Part shown: in pieces, positions 27,601-36,376 of the stretch
Position numbering within the stretch: position 1 is the stretch's first letter
How the letters are laid out: every line of letters begins with the position of its first letter
Assembly (NCBI GenBank): GCA_000818945.1
Contig: KN805382.1
Location: 455,230 to 519,229 of the forward strand
Length of the DNA stretch: 64,000 nt
Direction: 5' to 3'
Source of the DNA: Schizochytrium sp. CCTCC M209059
Taxonomy: Eukaryota; Sar; Bigyra; Thraustochytrida; Thraustochytriidae
Notes under the pieces: model-generated
The model's database searches: none
Seen by the model: the letters and a program-made list of their open reading frames with translations, nothing else
Told to the model about the DNA's origin: nothing
Made by a program: the position numbers and the translations under genes

Positions 27601-30600
27601 TCCTCGCCGAGCACCCAGAGGTATCCATCGAAGTCAAGCCAGATATGGTCAAGCAACAACTCAGTCTCGCTGTTCAGCTTGCGATTTCGGTTGGCAAAGA
27701 GGCTCGTTCGTCGATTCTGATCTTCGTCTCGGGCATGGCCGAGATCGTAGAAATCACGGCACAGTTCGAGGGCATCAACGAGCTCATCTTGTATGACCAG
27801 AGTCTCATTACTTCCACGTATGGCGGCATCCGGGAGTTCCGTGTTGTCGCCATTCACAGCACCATTCCATACGAGGAGCAGCTCGATGCATGGGAAGATG
27901 TGGGCACAGATGTGCTCAAGGTGATTGTAGCCACAAACTCTGCGGAGTCGTCGATCACCCTGCCAGATGTCGACAACGTGATTTGTTTGGGCACTCGCCG
28001 ACAGCTCGAGTACAACTCAAAGAAAGCAACGTCCTCTCTTAACACGCGGTGGGTATCAAAGGCGTCGGCAACGCAACGGGCAGGTCGCACAGCCCGCACG
28101 CGCCCCGGCACAGTGTGGCACTTGTACACCCGGGATGTGTACGGCAAGATGCTGGACTTTGACTTGCCCGAGATCCACACTTGCCCCTTGGATAAGGTTC
28201 TGTTGGACCTCAAAACCCTGGTGAGCGGGCCGGTGATCCCTTTGCTTCTCAAGGTGATTGACCCTCCGTCATTGGAGAGGTCGCAAGATGCGATACGCCA
28301 GCTCTATCTGCAAGGATTCATCGACTCGGACGACGACGATCTCGCAATGCACACACCCCTGGGACGCTTTACATCTCAACTTGGTCTCGATCTTTCTTTG
28401 TCTGCTTTGATTGCGCGTTCGATCCTTCTCGGCTGCGCGCCGGAGGGCATCGCCTTAGCTGCGGTACTAAGCGCAGAAAAGAGTCCTTTTCGGGTGGCGA
28501 CGCCCCTTATCCACTCGGACCCAATCGAGTACCACGGCATCCTCCAGGGTGTCATCACGACCAAGATTGCATTGGATGGCGGCTTGTATTCAGAGACGCT
28601 AGCCTTGGTGCGCCTCATCTCCATCTGGACTCACGCCACCAATGATCGTTTCCGTCGCGAGTTTTGTCAGGCAGGCGGGCTCGCGTGGGCTCGCGTTGCG
28701 CGACTAGCAGTTCTGCACAAGCATCTCGCACATGCTGTGGCTCAAACGACTGGACAAGATGCGTCCGAATTCGCTCTGCCGCCCCCGCGGGAAATCTTTC
28801 GCGACGCATCCCGGTTGAATCGTGTTCGGTTTGTGCTCTACTCTGCGCATCCGGGAAACTTGTTGCGTTACACGCCCAAAAAGATGGATATGCTCGAAAC
28901 GGGCTTGGCAGCGAATATCAGGGATCCAAAGGGACTTTATGCGAGAATGATGATCCCTGAATCGATCAAGACGAGTATGCTGGAGACCGCATTTCCTCGT
29001 GAAGTTGTTTGGTCGCTTTGCAAAAACACGCATCAGCAAGCAACAATCTCGTACGCGGCAGAGGACGCCCCGTCTGCGTTCAATATCCTGATTCATTTGA
29101 GTGAATTTGCGCAGAATCTCATGTCGGCTCCCTCCTCACCGCCGCTACAACAGCAGCAGCAGAAGCAAAAGCAGAAGCAGAAAGGGCAGTCGCCATCCGG
29201 CAAGACCATTAGAGATGACGTACAATTGGCATGGAGTGTCTTGATGTACGGCCGCGTCACAACGGCGGTAAAGGCGCACGCCACGGGATACTTCCACAAC
29301 GATGATTACCTGGACGACGATGATTCATTTTACAGCGACGATGATTACGTTACAGGAAGCTCATTGAGGCAGTTTGGATACACGTCTCGGAGAACATACG
29401 ATGAGGAGGAGGACGGTTTTTCGGAAGTCACTGTCGATGACCACAGTCTGTCAAAACCCCTCCTTTTTCTTATGAGGGATGCAGATTTGCTGGCATCTCT
29501 CGGTTCTGCCGTTGCGCTGGAAGACTTGAAGGTCTTTCATGGGTTCAACGAGCCCAAACAACGCTCGGACGTAGTCGTCTTTGAGGTCGCCTCTTCAGCC
29601 CTGGACAGCGTCATGACGTGGCAACAGAACACGAACCGACGCTATGCGACGCTATTTTCAGAAATGAAGACCGGGTCTAACTTCAGTGACGGCTTCGATC
29701 GCCTGTTCGAAATCGACGTGAATTTGTACAATTTCCCTCTATCCCGCAAAGTCAAGAGTGGTGGTGGTGTCCTAAATGCCGCCGTGTTACGCGAACAATT
29801 TGGTCGCGCAGGTCCTGTGCCATCCGTTGTCGTGTACAAGGGCACAACGTCGAAATCATCACTTTATATGCGGGAAAGAGAAGGCGATACCTCCACTTCG
29901 GACGTTGAAGATGTTCCGCTGGGTGTTCGTCTTCTCATCTCCTATGCGTCCGGAAACCGTCCCCGCACTGTCGTGCGGCTGCCTTTTCCTGACAGGGGAG
30001 GAGACACAAGTTCGCAAGTCACGGCGTCGTCGAACAAGAGTAAAAAAGGAAAGGATCAAGACAGACAAGAGCAGGATGGCATCGCAATCTTGCCGCTATC
30101 TGATGCCCTCGCGCCCAAGTTTGAGCCGCTCCGATACTCTGTTCCCCGTAGACCAGATGCTGAAGGGGCCGATGAAGCCAACACCTTTGTGAAGAATCCA
30201 CGCGTCTCCAGAATTTTCGCCCCACAACACTCGATCGCAAATTGCATGCTGCCGAAGAAGTCAATGCCCGGCTTTGCAATAGGAGTTACTCTTCTTGGAA
30301 GTAATGGTGGTCGCATGGCCTCTACGTCGCACCTGGAGCTCGTTCCGGAAGGCATTGACTGGCTGCACTACGCCATGGTGTGTTCTGGTTCGGAACCTTC
30401 CGCTCTGGGCCGGATGAATGCCATTTCTTCCCTCGACGCTATCTTGTGCGGCCAAATTCATACTATACTTTGGGCTTACTTTACGGAGATCGACAGCGTC
30501 ATGCAGGAAGATACGGATCTTACTGCTCTTTTTGATCGAGTCTTTGCGAGATTTACGCAAACGATCCGCGAAATGCCGCGGGACTACTACCCAGATTTGG

Positions 30601-31085
30601 TTGCGTCTCAGCAGCGCGAGGCCCAGATTGACAAGCAGCTTGCTGACATGACCAGAGCGTCTGCGGAGCAAATTTTTTCCAAGGCGGCGAATCCGTACGC
30701 GACGCCGGCGAAAACCAAGGTTGCCACGCCTGCAATGACTGTCACGACAAAAGATGCTCAAGGCGCAACTAGTTCCTCAAACATCAAGGGAGTTAACAAG
30801 CCGTCCATGCCTGTACTGTCGGTTGTGTCAAGGACCCTTTCATCGAGATCGACGTCTACAACGTCCGTAGTTTCAACCGATAAGATAGTGACGCCACGTG
30901 GGGAAAAGGTCGTAGTTTCGACGTCAGGCAATAAAGAAGGCGCAGCTTCGAAGGTGGACTCGAAAAAGGTGGTAGTCTCGACGCCCGCGCCAATCTCGGC
31001 CTCGCGACTTGCGTCACTAAAGCGCAGCAACAAAAAGAAGAAGGTGCAGCAGCAGCAGCAGCAGCAACAGCAACAACAACAATAA
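24606..31085 (+). CDS. Asteroid/XPG-like PIN domain fused to DEIH-box RNA helicase
   Basis: 2159 residues in one frame from ATG 24606 to TAA 31083-31085. Residues 1-260 resemble the Asteroid/FEN1-XPG nuclease family: MGVPGVTSYLDREL, LVDGSGLAFHLLK, LLRVKEEADQALC, VLAQDSDFFFV and LALAIGNDYVEG. A Lys-rich disordered linker (about 535-580) and an acidic Ser/Thr/Pro linker lead to a DExH helicase: motif I GETGSGKS (about 792), Ia SQPRRIAA, II DEIHERS (about 889), III SAT (about 921), IV ILIFVSGMAEI, V NSAESSITLPDVDNVI, VI QRAGRTAR (about 1157). A winged-helix/ratchet (HA2-like) part follows with DPPSLERSQDAIRQLYLQG. The C-terminal 900 residues are unassigned, contain acidic Asp/Tyr stretches and a QQQQQKQKQK linker, and end in about 13 Gln. 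Likely role: RNA unwinding tied to RNA decay or processing. Whether the PIN domain cuts is uncertain. Confidence 0.9.
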   Translation: MGVPGVTSYLDRELAGRKPALRKLPRDGPCLVDGSGLAFHLLKILGKNAHRELAGAYEHLQSITTVYMQALAQSTASTWILADGNKTHASKEAEKRKRKADRDDTFYVLYRNLEFGEAPASQNQLPVPPLWLDTFYTFLTELCGERADALPANYPLHLLRVKEEADQALCTMCRTLVRAEAEASMTSGSRAGLGAIDEAEQDGAFVLAQDSDFFFVADVRYVPLDSVENGLCRVYTRSWLANALRVQEDLMTELALAIGNDYVEGWKVPDLPSRISATDRVAVIVNHFRKGRPQLSIPDMISETAGSAFSRTFYENLQDPQFRLCDLPVPALEKPQFRKAVLNPRVGVKMDWGVELANSVGYTKSQIRAQIAAIRYIFSRIGCYQGRLARKQGEKITDANNFAVVALSNAITGFETVTELGLLDSSVPMDAPSWTRFCLIYGYQILFQSMMRAWIPVQPSAVSAQPNLSFHVFTCCSETFPLLCEYGVDSDAKVRPLIRSQLPGPLPDIGNAKTDALSLGPSMTTTNTGGLEHGKSKDNLKSKKKKNRPKSKTKKKNKDKNKKKNKGQDKAETEVGSEGMTRKPSGDANLSPSMNAYRQDQVPGDAEQSSTPLCEPVTSDYLSIQRDLHVSEWTSATELPLSPNAEEEEEDDIVSDFRLAEDFAKLVPPSAVAPPTPIRDDSSSRSVSNIAQSFNTPPKTNRTATPSDQSIQSATPHSESSSKAGSARKRTAKKKNKRPAGTTPAQSQRSKEAVATGNRSPGLAGPEKLPIEAHREEILRRVAQSRVTIIHGETGSGKSSCLPRFLWEADKEGFRAMISQPRRIAARSLSLRVASQIPKGDKVVGLRLGGGVREGGHRAPITFCTTGYLVRLLAGNPSYFDNLSHLILDEIHERSADQDILVLLAKRLLKTNRHIKLVLMSATLQAKLFQEYFSCSPPVFVGAKRYPLTERFLGDPQFQQKAGPALESTVKTLVKMQKKSLQMYSGPPEALEGTELRQFLAEHPEVSIEVKPDMVKQQLSLAVQLAISVGKEARSSILIFVSGMAEIVEITAQFEGINELILYDQSLITSTYGGIREFRVVAIHSTIPYEEQLDAWEDVGTDVLKVIVATNSAESSITLPDVDNVICLGTRRQLEYNSKKATSSLNTRWVSKASATQRAGRTARTRPGTVWHLYTRDVYGKMLDFDLPEIHTCPLDKVLLDLKTLVSGPVIPLLLKVIDPPSLERSQDAIRQLYLQGFIDSDDDDLAMHTPLGRFTSQLGLDLSLSALIARSILLGCAPEGIALAAVLSAEKSPFRVATPLIHSDPIEYHGILQGVITTKIALDGGLYSETLALVRLISIWTHATNDRFRREFCQAGGLAWARVARLAVLHKHLAHAVAQTTGQDASEFALPPPREIFRDASRLNRVRFVLYSAHPGNLLRYTPKKMDMLETGLAANIRDPKGLYARMMIPESIKTSMLETAFPREVVWSLCKNTHQQATISYAAEDAPSAFNILIHLSEFAQNLMSAPSSPPLQQQQQKQKQKQKGQSPSGKTIRDDVQLAWSVLMYGRVTTAVKAHATGYFHNDDYLDDDDSFYSDDDYVTGSSLRQFGYTSRRTYDEEEDGFSEVTVDDHSLSKPLLFLMRDADLLASLGSAVALEDLKVFHGFNEPKQRSDVVVFEVASSALDSVMTWQQNTNRRYATLFSEMKTGSNFSDGFDRLFEIDVNLYNFPLSRKVKSGGGVLNAAVLREQFGRAGPVPSVVVYKGTTSKSSLYMREREGDTSTSDVEDVPLGVRLLISYASGNRPRTVVRLPFPDRGGDTSSQVTASSNKSKKGKDQDRQEQDGIAILPLSDALAPKFEPLRYSVPRRPDAEGADEANTFVKNPRVSRIFAPQHSIANCMLPKKSMPGFAIGVTLLGSNGGRMASTSHLELVPEGIDWLHYAMVCSGSEPSALGRMNAISSLDAILCGQIHTILWAYFTEIDSVMQEDTDLTALFDRVFARFTQTIREMPRDYYPDLVASQQREAQIDKQLADMTRASAEQIFSKAANPYATPAKTKVATPAMTVTTKDAQGATSSSNIKGVNKPSMPVLSVVSRTLSSRSTSTTSVVSTDKIVTPRGEKVVVSTSGNKEGAASKVDSKKVVVSTPAPISASRLASLKRSNKKKKVQQQQQQQQQQQQ

Positions 31086-31864
31086 CAACAATAATTACAA
31101 CAATCACAACAAAAATAATAACAGTGAGCGAGGGAATCCTCCAAAATAATAAAACTTAAAAAGATACAAGCAAGTTCTACAGGTTAGCACATGTAGTCGC
31201 GCATCTTGGAAGCCTCGAAAGTGGATCACGTTGCGAACAAACAGAGAAAATTATAACATGTTCTCCTCCTCTTTGCGCAAGAATGTGCCTCTCCTCTAAA
31301 GGGCTTTCTTTCTTTCATTTCAACGATTCATGTCGCCTCTCTCTACCTCTCTCTCCTTCTCTCTCTCTGTGCCAGCGCATTGAGGGCCTCGCCATGTTGT
31401 TTTGCTTTTACTTTTTTGCAAACATAGAAACAAAGTGAAATCGATGTCGAAGCCTCACTGTCGTCAGCCAAAGAAAGCTCTCTGGAATCTCAAGTTTTGT
31501 CTCTGCAAAACCATCACAATTTCACTCGCAGACGTGGCTCATCTTCCACGTTTCGCAGGCAGCTCGGCGAGCCGACAATGTATCAGCCTCGCCCGTACTC
31601 GCGCGTACTTCCCCTGCTCTAGCCAAGAATGGCGTCAGGTCTTCCGCAAGTTTGCGGGTCAGATGAGAACGAACGATTCCGAGGCTCAGCACAAGCAAGC
31701 CCCGGCTCAGCCACTGTTGCCAGTAGAATCGGCGCCTGCCGTTGCCGGTAGAATACTCCTAGTATAGCTTATGACTCGGACTGGGACTGGAGCTCCAAAA
31801 TACGTAACGTAAATATGGCAAGAGTCGTCCCATCGTGTCATGATCCAGACGAGTCCCACCGGCC

Positions 31865-31911
<47 letters not shown>

Positions 31912-32199
31912 TAGACAGACAGACAAACAGGCAGTCAGTCAGCCAGACCCGCAACGCTGCGCACGTGGAAAAAGACGTGCTCGCTCCGAAGGACCGCGGC
32001 TGTGCGTTGCTCGCCTACACGCGGGTCAAGAGTAGAGCAGTTGAGGAGGGAGAGAAGCAGGCGGGAGCATCGCGAGAATAAGGCAGAGCAGCGTCTCCTG
32101 TTGTCCTTTTCTCTCGCTCGCGCGCTCGCGCGCTCGCGCTTGCGTGCTTCACTAGGTGGCAAGACACCCTCGTCGAGCTCGTTAACGTAACGCGAGATA
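31086..32199. other. Intergenic region with (CAGA)n microsatellite
   Basis: 1.1 kb between the helicase and DNAAF4. It begins with CAA-rich sequence continuing the polyglutamine codons past the stop, then CT-rich patches near 31335-31375. A CAGA tetranucleotide array lies at about 31864-31930. A 121-codon frame near 31402-31767 lacks an ATG start and shows no family features. The last 100 bp before DNAAF4 contain a CGCGCTCG-type GC-rich repeat near 32117-32137. Confidence 0.55.
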
Positions 32200-34179
32200 A
32201 TGGTGTTGACGGGCGTGTACACGTGGACGCAAACGGCGGCAAGTCTGACAGTAACGGTGCCGCTCAAAGGAGCGTCAGTGCGGTCCGTGGACGTGTATTC
32301 CAGCAGGTGCTATGTCAAGGTGAACTACCGGCCGTACCTGGTGAACCTTGACCTTTATGCAGACATCGACGACGCCTCAGAGGTTGTTACCGTCCGGGAT
32401 GGGACGCTCGTGCTCAGCTATCAAAAGGCCGAAGCGGGAGAATGGCCTTCGCTCGTGTGTGAGGGACACAAAGATAAGGCGCGGATGCGTGAGCGCCGGT
32501 ACAAGGCCATGGAGGAGAAGACGAGTCGAACGCAAGAAATGAGCAAGAAGCTGCGAGATCGCAGAATTGAAGATGCGAGAATGACGACACGAATGCAAAT
32601 GCGCGTTGACGAGGCAGAGCGTCAACGGCTTGACGACCTCAAGGCCGAAGAAAAGGAGGAGGCTGAACGCAAAGTTTACGAAACGTTGCGCAGCCTCGAG
32701 GCCAAACGTGGGGGTATCGAAGCGCCCCCGACTACGAAGGACGCGCCCACGACCCGCGTCGTTGTCAACAGCAGCAAGAGTCCAAATGAAGATGTAGAGG
32801 TGCCACCGCCCATTTTAAAGGACGAAAATAGCTCTGAGAATGCGGGACCGGAGCAGAGAAGACCACGAAAAGTATCCTTTTGTGAAGACGGGCCTGTTCG
32901 GGTCGAACCGTCTGCAAGCGCAAACACTGTAGCGTGCGAGGCTCCCGAAGACCATCCGGAGGAGGAAGACGTCACGCCAATGAAGCATGAAGATGCGATC
33001 TTTCTAGATGCTGATACTGATGCTGATGCTGATGTAGAGGTTGTGTCAGCAAAGGCCGAGCCAGCGAAGGGTGAGGTCATTGCTGTCTCGGGTCAAGCTG
33101 AGCAAGCTGCAGCTGGCGATGACGAACTGGAGACGGTGGTACCGCCACCAAGACAGGGTGTGCGCATGAAGATGGCGTTTACTGCTCGCGTGTTTCCTAC
33201 TCCAATGCGCGAGTCCCGAAAGGAAGAGGAAGAGGACTGGCTTCTACGGAATCGACGACATATGAAGGGTAGGGCACGCGAGCGACTTGATGCCGTCGAT
33301 ATTAGTGAACGCGATCCTTTTTGGCTCAAGGGCAAAGGCGATGACTTTTTCCGTGCTGGGAACTATGAGGGTGCGCTTAATGCGTATGCATGCGCCCTGG
33401 AGATCGACGAGACGATGACGGCGTGTCTCTCTAACCGTGCTGCGTGCTTTCTGAAGCTAGGACACTTTGCGCGCTGTATCGAGGACTGCGATCGGGCGCT
33501 CAAGGTTCTTCACGACGAGCGCGAAGAGGAGCTTGCCTTGGCGCAGCGTGAGGGTTTCACCGAGGAGCCCAAGGAGTTTCGTCGAACGAAAGAAATGCGA
33601 AAGAAGCTTCATGTGCGCAAAGGCACAGCTCTCCGATTTGACCAGCAATTCTCTGCAGCTCTGGCCGAGTACCAGCTTGCGCAGGAGCTGTCGCCCATGG
33701 ATGAGGACCTTCGCGCTGACTGTGCTCGACTCTTGTGCCTTGTGCAGTGCGCAGCACAGAAAGATCTCGGAGACACGGCCTTTCGGCGCAAAGATTTCGA
33801 AGAAGCATTGGGCTGCTACAATAAGGCTCTCGAGTATGACCCAGAGTCGGCCTCTGTGCTTTCGAACCGGTCAGCGTGCTTCATGTGCCTCAAGCGTCTT
33901 GAAGAGGCTCGAGCTGACTGCAGCGCTGCGCTCGCGATCGTTGAGACTCGAATCGTCCCCGAAGCGGCGACTGGCGCGCCCTCTCGCAATGCCAAACAGA
34001 TGGAAGAGGATAAGGCGCTGCAGCTCAAGTTGTGGAAGCGTCTTGGCATGCTTGCTCAATCAGCCGGTGATTGGACTGCAGTGGCTTCTGCATTCCGCAA
34101 GGCTTTGGATTTGGACGAGACGAATCTCGAGCTTGCGAAGAAGATCAAGCTTGCGGAGGCCAAAATCAATCAGGAATAA
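32200..34179 (+). CDS. DNAAF4: Dynein axonemal assembly factor 4 (CS + TPR), DYX1C1 homologue
   Basis: 659 residues from ATG 32200. The N-terminal CS (p23-like) domain covers about 1-90: YTWTQTAASLTVTVPLKG, YVKVNYRPYLVNLDLYADID and GTLVLSYQKAEAGEWPSLV are the DNAAF4 pattern. A charged coiled coil rich in Arg, Glu and Met follows (about 95-170), then a disordered acidic linker. TPRs occupy about 373-659: FWLKGKGDDFFRAGNYEGAL, SNRAACFLKLGHFARCIEDC, GDTAFRRKDFEEALGCYNKAL and SNRSACFMCLKRLEEARADC. In animals DNAAF4 works with HSP90/HSP70 in the cytoplasm to preassemble axonemal dynein arms. The protein is longer than the vertebrate one (about 420 residues) because of the linker and an extended TPR region. 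It implies motile flagella in the life cycle. Confidence 0.93.
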   Translation: MVLTGVYTWTQTAASLTVTVPLKGASVRSVDVYSSRCYVKVNYRPYLVNLDLYADIDDASEVVTVRDGTLVLSYQKAEAGEWPSLVCEGHKDKARMRERRYKAMEEKTSRTQEMSKKLRDRRIEDARMTTRMQMRVDEAERQRLDDLKAEEKEEAERKVYETLRSLEAKRGGIEAPPTTKDAPTTRVVVNSSKSPNEDVEVPPPILKDENSSENAGPEQRRPRKVSFCEDGPVRVEPSASANTVACEAPEDHPEEEDVTPMKHEDAIFLDADTDADADVEVVSAKAEPAKGEVIAVSGQAEQAAAGDDELETVVPPPRQGVRMKMAFTARVFPTPMRESRKEEEEDWLLRNRRHMKGRARERLDAVDISERDPFWLKGKGDDFFRAGNYEGALNAYACALEIDETMTACLSNRAACFLKLGHFARCIEDCDRALKVLHDEREEELALAQREGFTEEPKEFRRTKEMRKKLHVRKGTALRFDQQFSAALAEYQLAQELSPMDEDLRADCARLLCLVQCAAQKDLGDTAFRRKDFEEALGCYNKALEYDPESASVLSNRSACFMCLKRLEEARADCSAALAIVETRIVPEAATGAPSRNAKQMEEDKALQLKLWKRLGMLAQSAGDWTAVASAFRKALDLDETNLELAKKIKLAEAKINQE

Positions 34180-34782
34180 TCATGTTGTACCATCTGTGGT
34201 GGCCGGCCAGCTGTAAGAAAGAGACGCAAGATGCGGAGAGGACTGGATGGGAAGAAGCATCAACGTAGAATCAATTGGCTCTTGATTTGGCTTGACTTGG
34301 CTTTTTACACGAAACGTTCTAGCGAGGGAGGGGAACAACTATCGCATCAATTCCCATCGAATCCCATCCCATCCCATCCCATCCCATCCCATCCCATCTC
34401 ATCTCATCTCATCTCATCTTGTCCCATCCCATTTCTAAACAGACCCACGCGAAGAGGAAGAAGAAGAAGAAGAAAGGAAAAGAAAAGAAAAGAAAAGGAA
34501 AGAGAGAGCGAATCGCGGACAACAGTAAGGTGCTTTAGCTCTTCCTCAGCGATCGACGAGGTTGATGATGGAGAAAGGGAGCAAGAGAGGACAGGAGAAA
34601 GATGAATGAGTGAGTTTCAGGCTCTGGAGCCTCCTTTGGCAGATAGAGAGACAAATTCATTGATGATGGTTTTTTGTTGATGATAATGATGCCCGTATGC
34701 TACAGTTCACAAGGTTTGGTGTTGATGATGTTGTTGATTTCCATACAAACAGAGACGACATAGTCCGCACGACGAATGCTTT
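34180..34782. other. Convergent gap with CCCAT/CTCAT pentamer repeat
   Basis: About 600 bp between DNAAF4 and the minus-strand Ser/Pro-rich gene. A pentanucleotide array (ATCCC, then ATCTC) lies at about 34361-34432, followed by GAA/GAAAA purine repeats near 34455-34505. No gene is visible. Confidence 0.5.
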
Positions 34783-35421
34783 TCAGATCGTAGACGTGGG
34801 AGCAGCGCTGTGATCGTTGCCTGAACGCTGACGCCCGAGCTTGGGCGGGGCGCCCAGAGCGGGACCGGTTCCTGCTCGCGAGAGCTTGCGCAACTTGTTG
34901 TTTCGCGCATTGGCGCCGCTGGCCAGCATGTGAAAGCTGCGCTGCAGGTCGAAGCCGCGCGTCTGCTGCTTGGGAAGCATGAATGGTGGCGGCGCATCGT
35001 TCTCTGCATCGGCATGTACAGGCCGGGCACCGCGCGAGCGTACTCCTCGGGTGGCTGGGCTCACCATGGCATCTGTTGGGCTCCTGTACGGCAAGAATGA
35101 TCTCCTTGCAGCGAGCGAGGAGGACTTGACGGGAGTAGCACGCGAGGTCTTGACAGCAGGGTTCGCGCTCGCCTCCTTGTCGGCCGCGGCGGCTTGCCGT
35201 CTGACGCCGTTGGTGAAGAGCACGCGGGCGATCTCCTTGTGCGCGGCCTTGCGGTCCGCGACGCCGAGGAGGAGCTTGGAGAAAGGGCTCGATACTTCAT
35301 CAGACGGGCTCCGCGTGGCGCCCTTCGTCTTGCGCGACGCCTCGCGCGGCGAGAGCTGCTTGACCGGCGTCTTCGCTGGCATCGTCGTTCTCGACGAATC
35401 GTGCATGCCCGTAGAAGTCAT
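34783..35421 (-). CDS. Basic Ser/Pro-rich disordered protein, unknown
   Basis: 212 residues from ATG 35421 (second in-frame Met at residue 6); the frame is open to 35736 from a GTG, so a start upstream or an exon cannot be excluded. The product is strongly basic with many Ser-Pro and Thr-Pro sites (KTPVKQLSPREA, TRSPSDEVSSPFSKLL, RATPVKSS, PYRSPTDAMVSPATRG), the pattern of a cyclin-dependent-kinase substrate. The only ordered-looking part is PFSKLLLGVADRKAAHKEIA (about 55-80). I do not recognise a family. A cytoskeletal or chromatin regulator is possible. Confidence 0.5.
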   Translation of the reverse strand: MTSTGMHDSSRTTMPAKTPVKQLSPREASRKTKGATRSPSDEVSSPFSKLLLGVADRKAAHKEIARVLFTNGVRRQAAAADKEASANPAVKTSRATPVKSSSLAARRSFLPYRSPTDAMVSPATRGVRSRGARPVHADAENDAPPPFMLPKQQTRGFDLQRSFHMLASGANARNNKLRKLSRAGTGPALGAPPKLGRQRSGNDHSAAPTSTI

Positions 35422-36376
35422 CGCTTCTGCTGAGGGTTGGGTTTGCTGTGCCTTGGAGCTGTGCTGCTGCGCAGAGATTACAGCTGGCGACGAACGAGAG
35501 AGTGCACCAGATGAATCGAGGGAACTGCTCCTGGGGACCGCTCCTGATCGCGTGCGCGAGACGACCCAATTCGAGTTTGGCGCGCTCGATTGAACTCTGC
35601 CACGCAGCCGGGTCCCTCGAACCCGAATTTCAAATTCAAATTTGGGGTTGCGCTCCCTCTGCAACCGGTCCCCTCTCACGCCAGTGACGCACCCCTCTTC
35701 CCTCGTTCGTCGGGCCAGCTTCGTCTCTCTTTCCACTGCATCTCGGTGGGTGGTAAAATGCCAGTGTTTTACTCACAATCTGTTTATAAAATTAAATTTA
35801 TTTAGTGTGCTGAAGAGTAGGTACCACTGGGTAATTAGCTGTGAGGAGCGTGGCCGCCATTGTATTGAGTAATATGAGAAATAAAAGGGTGTCACTGGCC
35901 CAGAGGACCGAGCAAAGTTTGGGTGTGGGCAAGGGAAAAATTTGAAATTGCCCCACTCCCGGCCGCGTCGCGGCGCGCGGGTCTCTCAACGGATGAAAGA
36001 TCGAGAGTGGGTCACAGTTAACCCGGCGGCTACGTTCAAGGCATGGCAGCTGGAGCTGGCCATGATGACTGCTTGTGGTCGCGTGCAGGCCGATAAAAAG
36101 CGTTAATAAGGAAGAAGGGCAGATTTTTGGACGTTCAGACAAGCAAATATATGGAATGCCATGGTTAAAACGCATTAGCATGGCACCTCCTCATCATTCT
36201 TGGGCGAAAGGGCGAAAGATGTTCGAAGGAAAGATACTTCAAAAGACGGCCTACGCCTAGGCCAAGGCCTACTCCGTTTGATGGGAAGGTTTTATTGTTA
36301 TTTTTTTATTTTTTTCTAAGCCTGATGTGGTGAGGACCTGTATAGGCCTACTCGTTACGAATTATTTGAAGAGAAA
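35422..36376. other. Intergenic region, no gene recognised
   Basis: About 950 bp between two minus-strand genes. It has AT-rich patches (35765-35810, 36290-36320) and a short inverted-repeat-like aatttcaaattcaaattt near 35625-35642. Frames here are short and unsupported. It should contain the promoter of the Ser/Pro-rich gene and the 3' UTR of the four-TM gene. Confidence 0.45.

Noticed and set aside
31402..31767. A 121-codon frame between the helicase and DNAAF4
   Set aside because: No ATG start (first codon TTG), no family features, and the surrounding sequence is repeat-rich intergenic DNA.
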